A DNA stretch of 5,213 nt from Planctomycetota bacterium (GTDB lineage: Bacteria > Planctomycetota > Phycisphaerae > Sedimentisphaerales > Anaerobacaceae), in contig JAGLTN010000572.1 in the NCBI GenBank assembly GCA_023135255.1, positions 1-5,213 on the forward strand, in the 5' to 3' direction. The notes beneath the pieces were generated by a model. The model saw only the letters and a program-made list of their open reading frames with translations. It was not told the DNA's origin and did not search any database. Both the position numbers and the translations under genes were made by a program. Of the stretch, positions 5,056-5,213 are shown one piece after another. Position 1 is the stretch's first letter. Each line of letters opens with the position of its first letter.

Positions 5056-5213
5056 TTATGTACCAGTTGTTATGAGAGTATTTACGTCTTGATACGTGTG
5101 TCCCAGAAGGCGAGGCGAAGCCGAGCCTGGAGGGATACACGTCGCCGCAAACGCTGCCGGGGCCATGTAGTCCAGGCTGCTGTGCGGTCGATAGTGATTA
5201 TAATCCATCCGCC
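5056..5213 (-). CDS. IS3-family transposase (OrfB), C-terminal 51 residues
   Basis: The gene is cut by the window edge; only its 3' end is seen, with stop TAA on the minus strand at 5058-5056. The visible start reads MDYNHYRPHSSLDYMAP, the hallmark close of the rve integrase core in IS3-family OrfB (Y-N-x-x-R-P-H-S-S-L-x-Y-x-x-P). The DDE catalytic residues would lie upstream, outside the window, so activity cannot be judged. The tail after this motif (AAFAATCIPPGSASPRLLG and on to ITTGT) is encoded partly by a 49-nt foldback at 5094-5142. No frameshift or internal stop is present in the visible part. Confidence 0.9.
   Translation of the reverse strand, partial: RMDYNHYRPHSSLDYMAPAAFAATCIPPGSASPRLLGHTYQDVNTLITTGT
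5094..5142. repeat. Long symmetric foldback inside the transposase 3' end
   Basis: On the plus strand, an 11-bp stem ACGTGTGTCCC with GGGATACACGT (one G-T pair) is followed by a 3x3 mismatch loop, a 4-bp stem AGGC/GCCT, a tandem G-A/A-G mismatch, and a 3-bp stem GGC/GCC closed by a GAA loop. In all 18 pairs lie in 49 nt with perfectly matched arm lengths. No T-run follows on either strand, so it is not a classical terminator. It may be a small palindromic repeat lodged in the gene, or may limit readthrough or translation of transcripts entering the element. Confidence 0.65.

Larger units (their letters stand above)
5041..5213 (-). mobile_element. IS3-family insertion sequence, right-hand end (partial)
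   Basis: The element continues beyond the window edge. Its outer tip is placed at 5041, where the 21-bp array is interrupted and a sequence beginning TGGCCTGCCCCC starts, a typical IS3-family terminal repeat beginning with TG. The transposase stop codon is 15 bases inside this tip, the usual compact arrangement. IS3 elements make short target duplications of 3-5 bp, so the TCAC at 5037-5040 may be one copy. The tip and transposase tail look most like the IS407/IS2 side of the family, which is a judgement from memory. Confidence 0.8.

Overview
The window reads as bacterial chromosomal DNA of moderate GC content. It holds four complete plus-strand genes and the clipped end of an insertion sequence on the minus strand. 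No gene here fixes the taxon. The style of the genes (a Vibrio-SGLT-like symporter, an NAD-type pyrKD pair, weak Shine-Dalgarno sequences, an IS3-family element) would suit a planctomycete of the Phycisphaerae type or another marine or sediment anaerobe, but that is only a guess.

Layout. Positions 1-426 hold no gene I can support. They contain several small inverted repeats and a good -10 box at 361-366. A 553-residue sodium/solute symporter of the SGLT type follows (427-2088). Next comes a compact junction (2123-2188) in which a near-consensus promoter sits immediately before, and partly overlaps in its predicted transcript, a strong intrinsic terminator. Then come pyrK (start placed at 2206, not at an upstream in-frame codon) and pyrD (3200-4132). 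Together they encode the electron-transfer and catalytic subunits of a class 1B, NAD-linked dihydroorotate dehydrogenase of de novo pyrimidine synthesis. A hairpin and a 12-bp palindrome lie between these two genes. Thirty bases after pyrD, behind the only strong Shine-Dalgarno sequence in the window, is a 239-residue cysteine-rich soluble protein that I do not recognise (4163-4882).

After this gene comes a noncoding array of degenerate 21-bp tandem repeats (4932-5040, with a fainter copy from 4911). The array stops abruptly, four bases into a unit, at the tip of an IS3-family element (5041 onward). The last 51 residues of that element's transposase are read on the minus strand. The transposase 3' end contains a highly symmetric 49-nt foldback.

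How the genes work together: PyrK and PyrD form one enzyme that oxidises dihydroorotate to orotate, with electrons passing from FMN through the [2Fe-2S] cluster and FAD of PyrK to NAD+. The symporter is transcriptionally separated from them by the terminator, so its nearness need not mean a shared pathway. The unknown gene could be cotranscribed with pyrKD, since I see no terminator between them. It also lies at the edge of a repeat- and IS-bearing accessory stretch. I found no complete, clearly new multi-gene system. The best leads are the nested promoter/terminator, the 21-bp array interrupted by the IS, and the unidentified cysteine-rich protein.
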